From positions 124,001 through 188,000 of the forward strand of contig CANJKZ010000423.1 of NCBI GenBank assembly GCA_947471745.1: DNA of 64,000 nucleotides. The letters run 5' to 3'. The translations under genes were made by a program, and so were the position numbers. Below are positions 46,257 to 55,221 of the stretch, piece by piece (positions within the stretch are counted from its first letter, which is position 1; the number at the start of each line of letters is the position of its first letter). Under the pieces are notes generated by a model. It was not told the origin of the DNA. It saw only the letters and a list, made by a program, of their open reading frames with translations, and made no database searches. Source of the stretch: Closterium sp. Naga37s-1. Lineage: Eukaryota > Streptophyta > Zygnematophyceae > Desmidiales > Closteriaceae.

Positions 46257-47235
46257 AGAAGGTCCGTAGGACCGTTTTTTTTTCGGGCCCACCTACCGCT
46301 ACCCCACGACTGTGACTGTGACTGTGCCTGTGACGTGCTGCGCTGCTGCCTGCTGTCTGCTGACTGCGCGGTCTGCTGCTGCTTAGAGCGCGCAGACCTG
46401 ATTCCTACGCGCGGCCCGGTTTTTTGCCCCGCGCGTCGCCCAAGCTGCCCGAGTCGCGCCTCGGCAGCCCGCGCGCGGCTCGCTGCTGCTCCGCGCGCCG
46501 CGTCCGTAGCCCGCGTTGCTTGCTGCAGCCCCGCGCGTCGCGTCCGCTGCCCGCGCGTCGCATTGCAGCCCCGCGCGTCGCGTCCGCTGCCCGCGCGTCG
46601 CGCTGCAGCCCCGAGCGCCGCGGCTGCCGTCCTCGCGCAGCCCGCTGCGGCTTCGCGCGCCCCACCCGCAACTCGCGTAGCCCGCTGCAGCCCCGCGCGC
46701 CGCGGCTGCCCCTATTCGACGCGACGCCCCCTGCCTGACTGCCGCCGTCGCTTCTGCAGCAGCTGCCGCGGAGCGCCCTGCCACGGTCGCGGCCCCGCCC
46801 TGCAGAAGCTGCCGCGGAGCCTCCTGCTGCTGTCGCGGCCCCACCCTGCAGCAGTCCTCGCGGCCCCGCCCTGCAGCAGTCCTCGCGACCCCGCCCTGCA
46901 GCGGTCACGACCCCGCCCTGCAGCAGCTGTCGCGGACCTGCTCTACCGCCGACGCGGCCCTGCTCTGCCGCAGCTGTCGCGGCCCCGCCGTCGCCGCCGT
47001 CGTGCGCCTACCCGGCCGCCGCCCGCCGAGCGCCGGCCCTGCTTGCCCGGCGAGCGCCTGCCCTTCCCGCCACTGGTGAGCACCTACCTTGTTCGCGCGC
47101 TGCCGTGTCATCTGCCTGCCTGTCTGCCTGCCTGCCTGCCTGCCGCACATGCCCTGCCCGCACTGCTACTGCTGCTAGGCTGCTGCTGCTGCTACTGCTG
47201 CTACTTCTGCTACTGCTGTTACTGGCGGTGGCCAG
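46257..47235 (+). other. GC-rich leader of copia G
   Basis: Contains ccgcgcgtcgcgtccgctgc-type units (46430-46720) and a ccgccctgcagcag series (46790-46930), then ctgcctgcctgcc and ctgctgctact runs near 47110-47220. Open frames across it are compositional. It occupies the place of leader plus missing Gag capsid. Confidence 0.7.
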
Positions 47236-50200
47236 ATGCAGCTCCAGCGACGTCCACACGAGTCTCTCCCGCCCCAGCAGCTTCGTGAGTGGTACGCTAG
47301 TTGGGGTTGTGGCGGTAGCCGTCGTAGATGTCGCCCTGGAGCTGGTCATTTGGGAGCGTCTGGCAGTGGCCAGCTGCAGCTGCAGCGGCGTCCACGCGAG
47401 ACACTTACGTCCCAACAGCTTCACGAGTGGTACGCTCAGAGTAGAGGGTCTCGGAGTACCGTTCGCTGCCCGTACGTCATTCGCACAGGTGATCGGGCTG
47501 GTCAGGCTTGCGGGACGCTTGGTCACACACAGTCCCGCTGCTTCGCCCGTCTGAGCGACGCCTCGCGTACCGAGTTTGGCGACGAGGCTGAGCTCCCCAC
47601 CTGGCTGGAGCTGCTTGGGCAGAGGGTAGATATATTTGCTCTTGACTATGATGCTATTCTCACTGCCATGTATGCATTGCCTACTAGTGCTGACCGTGCC
47701 TGTTACCTGTGCGTACCGCCTGACCCAGGTATAGAGCCTGCTGCTCTAGGTGCTGGTGAGGCTGCTGCTCTAGGTGCTAGTGCGTCTCCTGCTCTAGGTG
47801 CTGGTGAGGCTTCTGCTCCAGGTGCTGGTGAGTCTGCTCTCTCTGGTACTGCGATTGCTGAGGCCTTGTACACCTTCACACTTGACTCAGGTGCTTCTCG
47901 CTCCTTTTTTCGCGACAGCACCACCCTCACGCCGCTCCGTCGGCCGGTTGCAGTCTCCCTGGCAGACCCCTCTGGGGGTCCAGTCCTTGCGCACTCCTCC
48001 ACGGTCCTGCCGTGTCCGGCGGTCCCGTCTGGCTCCCTGTTAGGTCTTCACCTCCCCTCGTTCTCTACGAACTTGGTGAGTGGTGCTGACCTCCAGGACC
48101 AGTGGGTTGACCAGTTCACTCCTGGAGGTCAGCGCGTGACCCACTGTACGTGGTCCCGGACGGGCCGGCACCTGGCCGCGTTTACCCGTGCGCCTGGCTC
48201 GAGTCTGTACACACTGACTACTGTGTCCCCTCAGGTCGCTGCGTCTGCGTCTGCGTCAGGTCAGCTAGCGGCCCCCTGCTCGTGTCGCGCTTTGTCGCAC
48301 CAGACCCTCCTTTGGCACCACCGCCTTGGTCACCCCTCGGTGCAGCGCCTTCGTAGCATGCACCGCCGTGTTCTTGTCTCTGGTCTTCCCAGGGTTCTCC
48401 CTCCCCTCCCACCCTCGCTTGCTCCTCCCTGTCTTCCCTGTGTCGAGGGGCGGCAGCGCGCCGCTCCTCACTCCTCCTCGTTTCCCCCGACGACTGCTCC
48501 CCTGCAGACCCTGCACATGGACGTGTGGGGCCCAGCCCGCGTCAGTGGGCAGGACCGCGAGCGGTACATCCTGCTGGTTGTTGACGACTACTCGCGTTAC
48601 ACCACGGTCTTCCCCTTGCGCACCAAGGGTGAGATCCCTGATGTTTTGATCCCTTGGATCTGCGCTGCCCGTCTCCAGCTCCGCGAGCGGTTCGGGACGG
48701 AGTTTCCCGTCCTGCGTCTGAACTCTGACAGAGGTGGGGAGTTTTCCTCCGACCTTCTGCAGAGCTTTTGTCGTGGGGAGGGCATTCGCCAGACTTTCAC
48801 GCTTCCGGCCTCTCCGCAGCAGAATGGGGTTGCTGAGCGCCGCATTGGCTTGGTCATGGAGGTCGCTCGTACCTCCATGGTCCATGCGGCTGCCCCCCAT
48901 ATTCTGTGGCCGTTTGCGGTCCGCTACGCCGCGCATTATATCAACCTCTGGCCCCGTGTCTCCTTGCCAAGGACCTCGCCCACACTGCGGTGGACGGGGG
49001 AGGTTGGCGATGCGTCGGTGTTCCGGGTCTGGGGTTCTCGTGCCTTTGTCCGCGATACCACCGCGGACAAGCTCTCCGCCCGTGCTGTTCCCTGTGTCTT
49101 CCTTGGCTTTGTCCCTGACGCGCCTGGTTGGCAGTTCTACCACCCCACCTCGCGCCGTGTCTTCCCCTCTCAGGACGTCACGTTCGACGAGTCGGTTCCC
49201 TTTGACCGTCTCTTCCCCTACCACACTGCCCCTCTCCCCCCCCCGCCGCTCTTCCTCGCTCCAGGTGCTCCCCAGGTAGAGCCCCTCCCCGCTCCCGGTC
49301 CTGCTCCTTCAGGTGTGTCTCAGGTAGACCCTCCTCCCTTGTCTGCGCCGGTTGAGGTCACTGGTGACTCAGGTCCTGCTGGGGGTGGTCCTGCTCGGGG
49401 TGCTGCTTCTGGGGGTGCTGAGCCTGGGGGTGTGGAGCCTGGGGGTGCTGAGCCTGGGGGTGCGGAGCCTGGGGGTGCTGAGCCTGGGGGTGCGGAGCCT
49501 GGAGGTGCTGAGCCTGGGCGTGAGGAGTCTGGGGGTGCTGAGCCTGGGGGTACTGAGTCTGGGGGTGCTGCACCTGGGGGCGCTGAGGCGTCTGGTGAGC
49601 AGTCTCCCTGGAGCGGCCGTCTCAGTAGTCGCTCCGCTGGTGCCTCGCCGCTGCACTCTCGTCGTCGTCTCCCTCTCTCCCCACAGCAGCTGCGTGAGTG
49701 GTACGTTAGCCGTCAGGGTCGAGCTGCTGGAGCTGGGGGCCCTGCTGCGGGAGGTGCTGGTGTTAGAGGCACTGGAGCTGGCGCTGTCCCGCTCTCCCCA
49801 CAGCAGCTGCGTGACTGGTACGTTCGCCGTCAGGATCGCGCTGCTGGAGCTGGGAGCCCTGCTGCGGGAGGCACTGGAGTTGTAGGCACTGGAGCTGGTG
49901 ACTCTGCTACTGGAGGTGTTTCTCCTGGAGTTCCTGCTACGCCTGGGGGTGCTGCGCCTGAGCGTGAGGAGCATGGGGGTGCTGAGTCTGGGGGTGCGGC
50001 GCATGAGGGTACTGAGACTGCTGGTGCGCGGTCTCCTTGGAGAGGCCGCCTTCGTCCGCGTGCGCCTCTCTCCCCTCAGCAGCTGCACGAGTGGTACGCT
50101 AGCCGTCACGGTCCTGCTGCTGGAGCTCGGGGCTCTGCAGTTGGGAGTGGTGCTGGTACTTTGTCTACAGGAGGTGCTGGACTCGCTGGTTCCGGAGGTG

Positions 50201-52761
50201 CTCGTGCTGGAGGTACTGGAGCTGCTGGGGCTGGCGGTGCTGAGTCTGGGGGTGCTGCTGCTGGAGACCCTGGGGCTGGAGGTGCCGGTTCTGGGGGTGC
50301 TGCTGCTGGTGACGCTGGTACGGGAGGTGCTGGCGCTGGAGGTTCTGGGGCTGCTGGTGACGCTGGTACTGGAGGTGCTGGCGCTGGAGGCTCTGGAGCT
50401 GCTGGTGACACTTGTGCTGGTGGTGCTGGCGCTCGAGGAGTTGGAGCTGGAGGTTCTGGAGCTGCTGGAGGTGCTGGAGCTGGTGGTGGTGCTGGAGCTG
50501 CTGGTGCTGGTGGCGCTGCGCAGCCACGACTGTTCTTTGCTCCGCCGTCTCCGTCGTCTCTGCCACCACCTGACTCCGTGCTTCGCCAGGTTCTTAGTCT
50601 CCTGTCGTCTACTGGTCTTCCGTTACAGCATGGCTCACCGCTACCTGCTCCTTCTCCTTACACTGAGCAGCCAGGAGGTCTTGCTGAGCGTCGTGAGCCT
50701 GCGTCGCGTCCTGTCTCGCCTGTCCGCACTGGTCGTCGTGTTCCTCGTCCGCGTCCGCCGGCTGTCCCCGGCACACACCTCATGGCTCTGCGTCCGTCCT
50801 CTGCTCCGCAGCGTGTTCCTCTGCCGTCTCCTCCTGCGTCTTCTCTGCCTGTCGTTGCTGACCCTGAGTCTGACCGGTTTCGTGCTGAGCACCCTACTGT
50901 CACGCGTCTGCTAGCCACTGTTGTCACTGACCCGTCGTTTGAGTCTTCTGCTGCGTCTGCCTTAGTCGCTGAGCTTGTTGACTTTGCTGCTGCCTGTCGT
51001 CTAGACTACGCCGCTAGTCTTGTTGCTGAGTCAGAGTCTGTCTGTCCTCCGTCCGTCGGGGGTGAGTGTGCTCTTGGCACGGACGTCCCTGAGGACAGGC
51101 AGGAGGACCTTGAGTGTCTTGCAGCCGCTGCGCCTCATCTTGTGGCCATGCTGCTTGCCCCTGAGGGAGACCCGGATGCTCCAGACATCCCGACCCCGCG
51201 CTCTTACGCTGAGGCGATCGCGGGAGAGTACTCCTCTCAGTGGCAGACAGCCATGGACGCAGAGATGGCATCCTGGAAGTCCACAGGCACTTACGTTGAC
51301 GAGGTTCCCCCTCCTGGGGCGAACATCGTCAGTGGCATGTGGATTTTCAGGGTGAAGCGGCCGCCGGGTTCTCCGCCTGTCTTCAAGGCTCGTTACGTTG
51401 CTAGAGGCTTCAGTCAGCGCGAGGGAGTTGACTTCTTCCAGACCTTCTCCCCCACCCCGAAGATGACCACTCTTCGGGTGCTGCTCCACGTTGCCGCTCA
51501 GCGTGACTACGAGCTTCACTCTCTTGACTTCAGCACAGCTTTCTTACAGGGCAGCCTGCACGAGGAGATCTGGCTGCGCCGCCCACCTGGCTTCACTGGG
51601 TCGTTCCCTCCTGGTACCCAGTGGAGCCTCCGACGGCCAGTCTACGGTCTCCGCCAGGCGCTGCGTGAGTGGCACGACACACTGAGGACGACACTTGCGG
51701 CTCTCGGGTTTTCTCCTTCGACTGCTGACCCGTCGCTGTTTCTGCGCACCGACACTTCGCTGCCGCCGTTCTACGTTCTCGTGTACGTCGACGACTTGGT
51801 CTTTGCCACTGCTGACTCTGAGGCTCTCGCCCTGGTGAAGTCGGAGCTGGAGAAGAGATACACGTGCACAGACCTGGGTGAGCTGCGCAGTTACCTTGGC
51901 TTGCAGATCACCCGGGACAGAGCACGCCGCACCATCACACTGACTCAGTCACACATGGTGCAGCAGGTCCTTCAGCGCTTCGGCTTCACCTGGTCCTCGG
52001 CACAGGCCACTCCTCTGGCTACAGGTCACTCGCTCTCAGTTCCACCTTCGGACGAGTCCGTAGAGCCGAGTGGTCCTTACCCAGAGCTAGTGGGCTGCCT
52101 CATGTACCTGATGACCTGCACTCGTCCTGACCTTGCGTACCCTCTTGGCCTTCTGGCTCGCTACGTGGCTCCTGGTCGACACCGAAAGGTGCACATGGAT
52201 GCTGCTAAGAGGGTACTGCGCTACTTGTGCAGTACATCGGGCATGGGGCTCGTGCTTGGAGGACGGGGCGATGTTGTCCTCACTAGGCACTCGGACGCTT
52301 CTTGGGTTGACGACCAGGCTACGCAGCGGTCGTCACAGGGTTACACCTTCAGCCTTGGCTCTGGTTCGGTTTCTTGGCGTTCTACACGCTCGTCTTCAGT
52401 TCTCAGCTCCAGTTGTGAGGCTGAGATCTACGCCACAGCCATGGCTGCACAGGTGTTACGCTGGCTCACCTACCTGCTGACCGACTTGGGAGAGCGGCCT
52501 CGTTCTCCTCCAGTGCTGTACGTCGACAACAAGGCCGCCATTGCCTTGTGTCAGGAGCACAGACTGGAGCACAGAACGAGGCACATCGCTCTGCGTTACT
52601 TCCTGGCTCGAGAGTTGCAGCAGCGTGGTCAGCTTCGTCTTGCTCACGTGGCCACTCGGGCCAACACTGCTGATATATTCACCAAGGCGCTTCCGTCTGG
52701 TGATCATCAGCGTTTCTGCACTCTGTTAGGCCTTGTGCCCACGTTTCCTCACTTGCTGTAG
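47236..52761 (+). CDS. gag-pol: Copia G polyprotein: Gag C-terminus, protease, integrase, RT, RNase H
   Basis: 1841 codons from a true ATG without interruption. Order: two REWY modules (codons about 14 and 58); finger CX13CX4HX4C (about 78-102); protease [12 protein letters not shown] near 217; GAG-pre-integrase [14 protein letters not shown] near 360; integrase with MDVWGP near 427, DRGGEF near 496 and [10 protein letters not shown] near 530. A linker of about 600 residues follows with Gly/Glu 10-residue repeats, three further REWY modules (49680-49705, 49798-49820, 50075-50100) and Gly/Ala repeats. RT starts near 1335, with YVDDLVF near 1516. RNase H comes after ([18 protein letters not shown]) with terminal ADIFTKAL. 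All catalytic motifs look present. The Gag capsid is missing, so particle formation would depend on other copies. Confidence 0.93.
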   Translation: MQLQRRPHESLPPQQLREWYASWGCGGSRRRCRPGAGHLGASGSGQLQLQRRPRETLTSQQLHEWYAQSRGSRSTVRCPYVIRTGDRAGQACGTLGHTQSRCFARLSDASRTEFGDEAELPTWLELLGQRVDIFALDYDAILTAMYALPTSADRACYLCVPPDPGIEPAALGAGEAAALGASASPALGAGEASAPGAGESALSGTAIAEALYTFTLDSGASRSFFRDSTTLTPLRRPVAVSLADPSGGPVLAHSSTVLPCPAVPSGSLLGLHLPSFSTNLVSGADLQDQWVDQFTPGGQRVTHCTWSRTGRHLAAFTRAPGSSLYTLTTVSPQVAASASASGQLAAPCSCRALSHQTLLWHHRLGHPSVQRLRSMHRRVLVSGLPRVLPPLPPSLAPPCLPCVEGRQRAAPHSSSFPPTTAPLQTLHMDVWGPARVSGQDRERYILLVVDDYSRYTTVFPLRTKGEIPDVLIPWICAARLQLRERFGTEFPVLRLNSDRGGEFSSDLLQSFCRGEGIRQTFTLPASPQQNGVAERRIGLVMEVARTSMVHAAAPHILWPFAVRYAAHYINLWPRVSLPRTSPTLRWTGEVGDASVFRVWGSRAFVRDTTADKLSARAVPCVFLGFVPDAPGWQFYHPTSRRVFPSQDVTFDESVPFDRLFPYHTAPLPPPPLFLAPGAPQVEPLPAPGPAPSGVSQVDPPPLSAPVEVTGDSGPAGGGPARGAASGGAEPGGVEPGGAEPGGAEPGGAEPGGAEPGGAEPGREESGGAEPGGTESGGAAPGGAEASGEQSPWSGRLSSRSAGASPLHSRRRLPLSPQQLREWYVSRQGRAAGAGGPAAGGAGVRGTGAGAVPLSPQQLRDWYVRRQDRAAGAGSPAAGGTGVVGTGAGDSATGGVSPGVPATPGGAAPEREEHGGAESGGAAHEGTETAGARSPWRGRLRPRAPLSPQQLHEWYASRHGPAAGARGSAVGSGAGTLSTGGAGLAGSGGARAGGTGAAGAGGAESGGAAAGDPGAGGAGSGGAAAGDAGTGGAGAGGSGAAGDAGTGGAGAGGSGAAGDTCAGGAGARGVGAGGSGAAGGAGAGGGAGAAGAGGAAQPRLFFAPPSPSSLPPPDSVLRQVLSLLSSTGLPLQHGSPLPAPSPYTEQPGGLAERREPASRPVSPVRTGRRVPRPRPPAVPGTHLMALRPSSAPQRVPLPSPPASSLPVVADPESDRFRAEHPTVTRLLATVVTDPSFESSAASALVAELVDFAAACRLDYAASLVAESESVCPPSVGGECALGTDVPEDRQEDLECLAAAAPHLVAMLLAPEGDPDAPDIPTPRSYAEAIAGEYSSQWQTAMDAEMASWKSTGTYVDEVPPPGANIVSGMWIFRVKRPPGSPPVFKARYVARGFSQREGVDFFQTFSPTPKMTTLRVLLHVAAQRDYELHSLDFSTAFLQGSLHEEIWLRRPPGFTGSFPPGTQWSLRRPVYGLRQALREWHDTLRTTLAALGFSPSTADPSLFLRTDTSLPPFYVLVYVDDLVFATADSEALALVKSELEKRYTCTDLGELRSYLGLQITRDRARRTITLTQSHMVQQVLQRFGFTWSSAQATPLATGHSLSVPPSDESVEPSGPYPELVGCLMYLMTCTRPDLAYPLGLLARYVAPGRHRKVHMDAAKRVLRYLCSTSGMGLVLGGRGDVVLTRHSDASWVDDQATQRSSQGYTFSLGSGSVSWRSTRSSSVLSSSCEAEIYATAMAAQVLRWLTYLLTDLGERPRSPPVLYVDNKAAIALCQEHRLEHRTRHIALRYFLARELQQRGQLRLAHVATRANTADIFTKALPSGDHQRFCTLLGLVPTFPHLL

Positions 52762-52987
52762 ACTTTGCTTGTACTGTGATCTATATATATACCTGCTGGC
52801 TTGCTCTGCTAGGTAGAGATCACTGTGCTGTTGTTGTTACATATATACCTCTGCATGTGAACTGGCCTTGTGGCCCTTTGCTTGTGCTCAGTGTGTGTGG
52901 TGACGTTGTGATTCACCCTGAGCTTGCTTTGCTTCTCTTGACTGGTCTTGTGACCCCTTGCTCTCCCCCACTTTGCCTATGGGGGTG

Positions 52988-53121
52988 TGTCAAAGTATAT
53001 GCATGTTATATATGTGTAGGCTGTAGTGGGGTAGCCAATATGGGGTACAGCCCCTTTTAGGGTTTCATACTTGTACCCAACTCTTTCATAGTTCATTCAT
53101 TCCTGTCTCTAGATTCTAACA
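52988..53121 (+). repeat. 3' LTR of copia G
   Basis: 134 bp, TGTCAAAG to CTAACA, preceded by the tatgggggtg purine tract. It is followed directly by a minisatellite rather than by Ty3 sequence. Confidence 0.9.
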
Positions 53122-53455
53122 GGTCGCACCTCCCATTTCCCCCCAGGTCGCTCCTCTCATTTCCCCCAGGTCGCACCTCCGTTTCCCCCAGGTCGCACCT
53201 CCCATTTCCCCCCAGGTCGCTACTCTCATTTCCCCCAGGTCGCACCTCCGTTTCCCCCAGGTCGCAACTCCCTTTCCCCCCAGGTCGCACCTCCCTTTCC
53301 CCCCAGGTCGCACCTCACTTTCCCCCCAGGTCGCACCTCCGTTTACCCCAGGTCGCACCTCCCTTTTCCCCCCAGGTCGCTCCTCTCATTTCCCCCAGGT
53401 CGCACCTCCATTTCCCCCAGGTCGCACCTCCCAATTCCCCCCAGGTCGCACCTCC
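53122..53455. repeat. 24-bp pyrimidine-rich minisatellite
   Basis: About 14 copies of ggtcgcacctccc plus a tttcccccca block, with units varying between about 22 and 25 bp. It starts at the very end of the LTR of G. Translations of either strand (Cys-Asp-Leu-Gly repeats) are not genes. Confidence 0.87.
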
Positions 53456-53711
53456 TCCTACCTCCTCCCGTCCCTCACCCCCATGTTCCTTCCCAACCCC
53501 GCCCTCAGCACATTTTATCTCCTCCCTTCCCTTCCCCCCCTTCTTTCCCTCAAGTAATCCCCTCCATCCCCCCGTTTCCCCCCTCCATGCCCTCATTCCG
53601 ATCCCTGCTTCCCCTCATTTCACCATTTTCTTCCCCTCATTTCACCATTTTCTTCCCCATTTCCCTACTACTTTCGCTTGGTTTCCCCCCTCCCCCCTTC
53701 CGCCACCCGCC
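53456..53711. other. Pyrimidine-rich spacer
   Basis: C/T-rich with two copies of catttcaccattttcttcccc (53629-53670). Nothing else recognised. Confidence 0.5.
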
Positions 53712-53840
53712 ATGTCGCAGCCTCGTGACCGCCACGGAACCGCCAGCTGCACGTTTCACAAGGCGCGCGAGATGCGTCCGTTCGCGTGCCAGCACCTTTC
53801 CCCATCACCCCGAACGCCTTCCTCTAGACCGCAGGTTGTG
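53712..53840 (+). CDS. Possible first exon of an unidentified gene
   Basis: An ATG opens MSQPRDRHGTASCTFHKARE and continues to QVV at 53840, where ggttgtg/gtgagtgcg offers a consensus splice donor. The composition is balanced and unlike the C/T repeats on both sides, which is the main reason for listing it. No acceptor or downstream exon was identified: the frame after the donor runs into C/T minisatellite. The protein was not recognised. It could equally be a chance ORF of about 43 codons. Confidence 0.25.
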
Positions 53841-54649
53841 GTGAGTGCGTCCTTGGTGGGTGAGGTGGCAGGGGTCCCGTGGCAGCAGTGTGGGTGCGAG
53901 GGGCAGACACGTGGTGGGTGCGGGTTTAGAGTGGGATGTTCATCTCCCCTGCTCCTATGCCCATTTCTATCACACCTGACTTGCATAGAACCCTCATCCA
54001 AGCCTCCCCCCTGTCATCCTATGCCCACCCTGTCCTCCACCCCCCCATGTTCTCCTCTCTCTCCTCCGTCAACCTCCCTCCCCCATGTCATCCTCTCCCC
54101 CCCATTCTACCTCCGTCCCCCCTGTCCTCCTCTCTCCCCCGGTCCTCCTCTTTCCCCTCTGTCCTCCTCTCTCCCCTCTGTCCTCCTCTCTCCCCCTGTC
54201 CTCCTCTCTCCCCCCGTCCTCCTCTCTCCCCCATCCTCCTCTCTCCCCCCGTCCTTCTCCCTCCCCCCTGTCCTCCTCTCTCCCCCCTGTCCTCCTCCCT
54301 CCCCCCTGGTCCTCCTCTCTCCCCTGGTCCCCCTTCACTCCCCTTCTCATTCCTTTCCCGTTGCTTTCCTTATGCCCTGCCATTGCTCTGCCACTCTCCT
54401 CTTTTCCCCGCGTGCTTAGCTGAGTGTATCGTGCAGGCTGCAGCAGGGCAGCGGGGCGCCATGGAGGGGAGGACATCGGCGCCCTGCTACCACACACGCT
54501 GTAGGGCGAGTGGATGCTGGGCACTATGGCACTCTCCATTCGCCCTGCCACCACACGCGCCACTCATCCACCCCACCCCTCCTGCTTGGGCCTTCGACTT
54601 GCTGCTGCAGCTGGGGTGACTGCAGCATCATGTGCACTACATGGGCTCT
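53841..54649. repeat. Pyrimidine-rich region with an 18-bp-like minisatellite
   Basis: 54080-54330 consists of tgtcctcctctctccccc-type units of about 18 bp with frequent length changes; the rest is C/T-rich. 54440-54600 contains two related blocks with caccacacgc and cgccctgc. Open frames here are Pro/Ser/Leu-rich and considered compositional. Confidence 0.65.
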
Positions 54650-54697
54650 CACCACTCAACAGGAGCTCATTACTAAACGTGTGAGCGGAGGCGACAA
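54650..54697. repeat. Left copy of the 48-bp PLE flank duplication
   Basis: Begins caccactca and ends gaggcgacaa. It differs from 58611-58658 at two positions (a/g and c/t). Sequences beyond it on either side of the element are unrelated, so it behaves as a long target-site duplication. Confidence 0.85.
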
Positions 54698-54741
54698 CTT
54701 TTGAGGCGCCTCAAAAGTCGACTTTTGAGGCGCCTCAAAAG
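54698..54741. repeat. Tandem 20-bp perfect palindrome at the PLE left edge
   Basis: CTTTTGAGGCGCCTCAAAAG occurs at 54698-54717 and again at 54722-54741, separated by tcga, which is itself palindromic, so the whole unit is self-complementary. The right pLTR has a single copy at 58116-58135 inside the RT frame. Confidence 0.9.
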
Positions 54742-55221
54742 TCGTCTCAGCTCACGCGGATTTTATGTGGAGAGAATTATAACTGCTTGGAAGTGTTCAC
54801 GTAACCTGCAAAGGTTACTGGTGCGTGCGCGGTTACCGAACCGATCAAGTCGTTGAAGACACTTCGCGAAGGTTGACAAAGCACATTGGGTTTACCCCCC
54901 TTGCTTAGTTGGCGATTGCTTCTGATTTGTAATCTGGGTAGTTGGTGTACAATAAGCTGATCTCGAGGGCAGTAGCAGGTACTTAGCCAGCTTCTGTCCG
55001 AGGCTTCTCTTTCTTGTGAACCTGGAAAGCAGCACTGATGAAGGCTTGACGGGGTTCTGTCCCGTTTGGCCGAAACTAGTTTGCGATTAAGGGTTTTTCG
55101 AGGTTTGGAGGCTTTGAGATTTTCTTTTCATTTCTAGGAACAAGTACCGTATCACAAGTCTTGATCCTTTTGCTAAGCGTTTTCTCATATTTTCGCTGCT
55201 ACTCCCACTATGAATCTTGAT
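54722..55221 (+). repeat. 5' pLTR of the PLE
   Basis: 500 bp matching 58116-58610 with scattered substitutions and a 5-bp difference (accgt near 55150). Its first ~140 bp are homologous to the end of the RT coding region, and its last 12 bp contain the ORF1 ATG. The promoter should lie here. Confidence 0.9.
55016..55108 (+). ncRNA. Hammerhead-ribozyme-like motif in the 5' pLTR
   Basis: Core boxes CTGATGA (55035-55041) and GAAA (55072-55075) enclose a helix II of GGC/GCC extended by CGGG/CCCG. Flanking strands can form helix I: gca/tgc next to the core, then GAAA/TTTC and AACCT (55019-55023) with AGGTT (55101-55105). A minimal helix III is possible around 55075-55080, with cleavage expected after GTT at 55081. 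One extra A lies between the first core box and helix II. Type I hammerheads with minimal helix III are known from PLE pLTRs; activity here is inferred. Confidence 0.65.

Larger units (their letters stand above)
46177..53121 (+). mobile_element. Copia element G, long open pol, Gag capsid lost
   Basis: Plus-strand short-LTR copia element. The 5' LTR is truncated to its last 68 bp (46177-46244), followed by primer-binding site TGGTTTCAGAGC (46245-46256), GC-rich leader (46257-47235), an 1841-codon frame, and a complete 3' LTR (52988-53121). No target duplication can be assigned because the 5' end is missing. The Gag capsid region present in E is absent between leader and frame. Confidence 0.9.

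Noticed and set aside
46335..47288. 317-codon frame upstream of the copia G polyprotein
   Set aside because: Ala/Arg/Pro-rich leader sequence with tandem repeats, no Gag motif, and matched by equally long antisense frames.
53936..54619. Pro/Ser/Leu-rich frames of more than 200 codons
   Set aside because: They coincide with the C/T minisatellite and have no recognisable domain.
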